Shown here: positions 63,530 to 64,000 of the stretch, in pieces | How the letters are laid out: each line of letters opens with the position of its first letter | How positions within the stretch are numbered: position 1 is the first letter of the stretch | DNA from: Nisaea sp. | Lineage (GTDB): Bacteria > Pseudomonadota > Alphaproteobacteria > Thalassobaculales > Thalassobaculaceae | Length of the DNA: 64,000 bases | Assembly (NCBI RefSeq): GCF_017640745.1 | Contig: NZ_JAEPQA010000005.1 | Span: forward strand, 119,806 to 183,805 | Reading direction: 5' to 3' | The notes under the pieces: generated by a model | What the model was told of the DNA's origin: nothing | The model's input: the letters and a program-made list of their open reading frames with translations, nothing else | Databases searched by the model: none | Program-made: the position numbers and the translations under genes

Positions 63530-64000
63530 TCAGTCGGCCCCCAGCAGCAAGGCATTGCCGGGCTCGAACCAGATCTCGACCCGGTCGTCCCAGTCGACTT
63601 CCCGCGCCGCTCCGGTCTCGCTGTTGGCGCGGGTGATCTCGACCAGGTGGCCCTGCTGTGTCCGCACCCGGTAGGAGGTCACGTCGCCGAGATAGGCCAG
63701 TCCCTCGACCGTCCCCCTCAGCCGGTTCACCAGCGTCAGCGGGGCCGATCCCTCGCGCGCGATCCGGACCTTCTCCGGACGGACGCCGACCGTACCGCGC
63801 ATACCTTCCCGCGCCTCTCCGGCAACGGCGAAGAGGGATGTCTCCAGTCCGTCCACCGCCAGTTCCGCGATACCGTCACGCACCGCCGTCACCTGTCCGT
63901 CGAAGAGCGAGATATTGCCGAGGACCTCGGCCTCGTAGGCCGCCTCGCGCCCGACGACGACCGTGGTCGCGCCGTTGAGCAGCGCGCACCAGATCTCGTA
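63530..64000 (-). CDS. potG: Polyamine ABC transporter ATPase PotG-like, partial
   Basis: C-terminal part of a PotG-type ATPase, about 156 codons visible and open to the right edge. The TOBE domain is recognisable (NISLFDGQV, VGVRPEKVRIAR, and a final AYLGDVTSYRV). The residues visible nearest the edge (EIWCALLNGA) do not look like the usual PotG sequence between ATPase and TOBE parts and resemble adenylation domains instead. It stops directly before potH. The start lies outside the window. Confidence 0.75.
   Translation of the reverse strand, partial: YEIWCALLNGATTVVVGREAAYEAEVLGNISLFDGQVTAVRDGIAELAVDGLETSLFAVAGEAREGMRGTVGVRPEKVRIAREGSAPLTLVNRLRGTVEGLAYLGDVTSYRVRTQQGHLVEITRANSETGAAREVDWDDRVEIWFEPGNALLLGAD

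Overview
The window is about 64 kb of GC-rich (roughly 64% by eye), densely packed DNA. Its gene content points to an alphaproteobacterium, probably of the Rhodospirillales, although no rRNA or tRNA is present to fix this. The pointers are a regulator-led sufBCDS-sufT-sufA operon, a choXWV locus divergent from betICAB, BKACE and CoA-transferase catabolic genes, a PAS_5 protein, DUF1194 and TRIC proteins, and many short operons with ATGA overlaps.

Layout. 1-8.1 kb: iron-sulfur assembly, with an Atm1-type exporter (cut by the left edge) followed by the suf operon, all on the minus strand, led by an Rrf2 regulator with an IscR-like palindrome in front of it. 8.3-13.6 kb: a DMT permease, a 576-residue protein I do not recognise, a DUF1194 VWA protein, an alpha/beta hydrolase and a TRIC channel. 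13.6-18.7 kb: a six-gene minus-strand operon (M14 carboxypeptidase, ArsC/Spx-like protein, DAO-type oxidase, small [2Fe-2S] protein, FAD/BFD-[2Fe-2S] oxidoreductase, AhpD-like protein). It resembles opine, hydroxyproline or HcnABC dehydrogenases and has a leader that can fold as a pseudoknot with a sequestrable Shine-Dalgarno. 18.8-23.5 kb: nhaA, a small excisionase-type HTH gene, PhnA-like, LysE and PAS_5 genes, small proteins and several copies of a palindromic GTCATCCCGG repeat. 23.5-27.2 kb: beta-oxidation-like genes (hydroxyacyl-CoA dehydrogenase, thiolase, divergent enoyl-CoA hydratase). 27.2-29.7 kb: a large membrane-embedded patatin-like protein. 29.7-43.3 kb: catabolic and transport genes (MDR/SDR/BKACE operon, GGT-like, Gfo/Idh/MocA, LysR/YbfB pair, C45 acyltransferase, AraC, lactate-permease family, DUF1810, quinone oxidoreductase, ketopantoate reductase-like). 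43.3-47.2 kb: a GntR regulator, a ThDP-dependent lyase/decarboxylase and a formyl-CoA-type CoA-transferase. 47.4-57 kb: ferredoxin reductase-like gene, choline ABC transporter and the betICAB pathway from choline sulfate to glycine betaine. 57-59.8 kb: a flavin monooxygenase and an aryl-CoA ligase that look like a hybrid CoA-dependent aromatic pathway. 59.9-61.8 kb: a lower-GC membrane PAS/GAF/HD-GYP c-di-GMP phosphodiesterase. 61.8-64 kb: polyamine ABC transporter genes potI, potH and the 3' end of potG.

How the genes work together. Three modules are well supported by established knowledge: Fe-S biogenesis (SUF plus Atm1), choline/choline-sulfate uptake and oxidation (Cho plus Bet), and polyamine uptake (Pot). 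The amino-acid/opine oxidase operon and the ThDP/CoA-transferase operon are biochemically coherent, but their substrates cannot be read from sequence. The most interesting novelty candidate is the structured leader of the M14/oxidase operon (about 18537-18658). It combines a two-part helix, a pseudoknot whose G-U wobble favours the minus strand, and an 8-bp anti-Shine-Dalgarno pairing that competes with the helix, which is a riboswitch-like arrangement.
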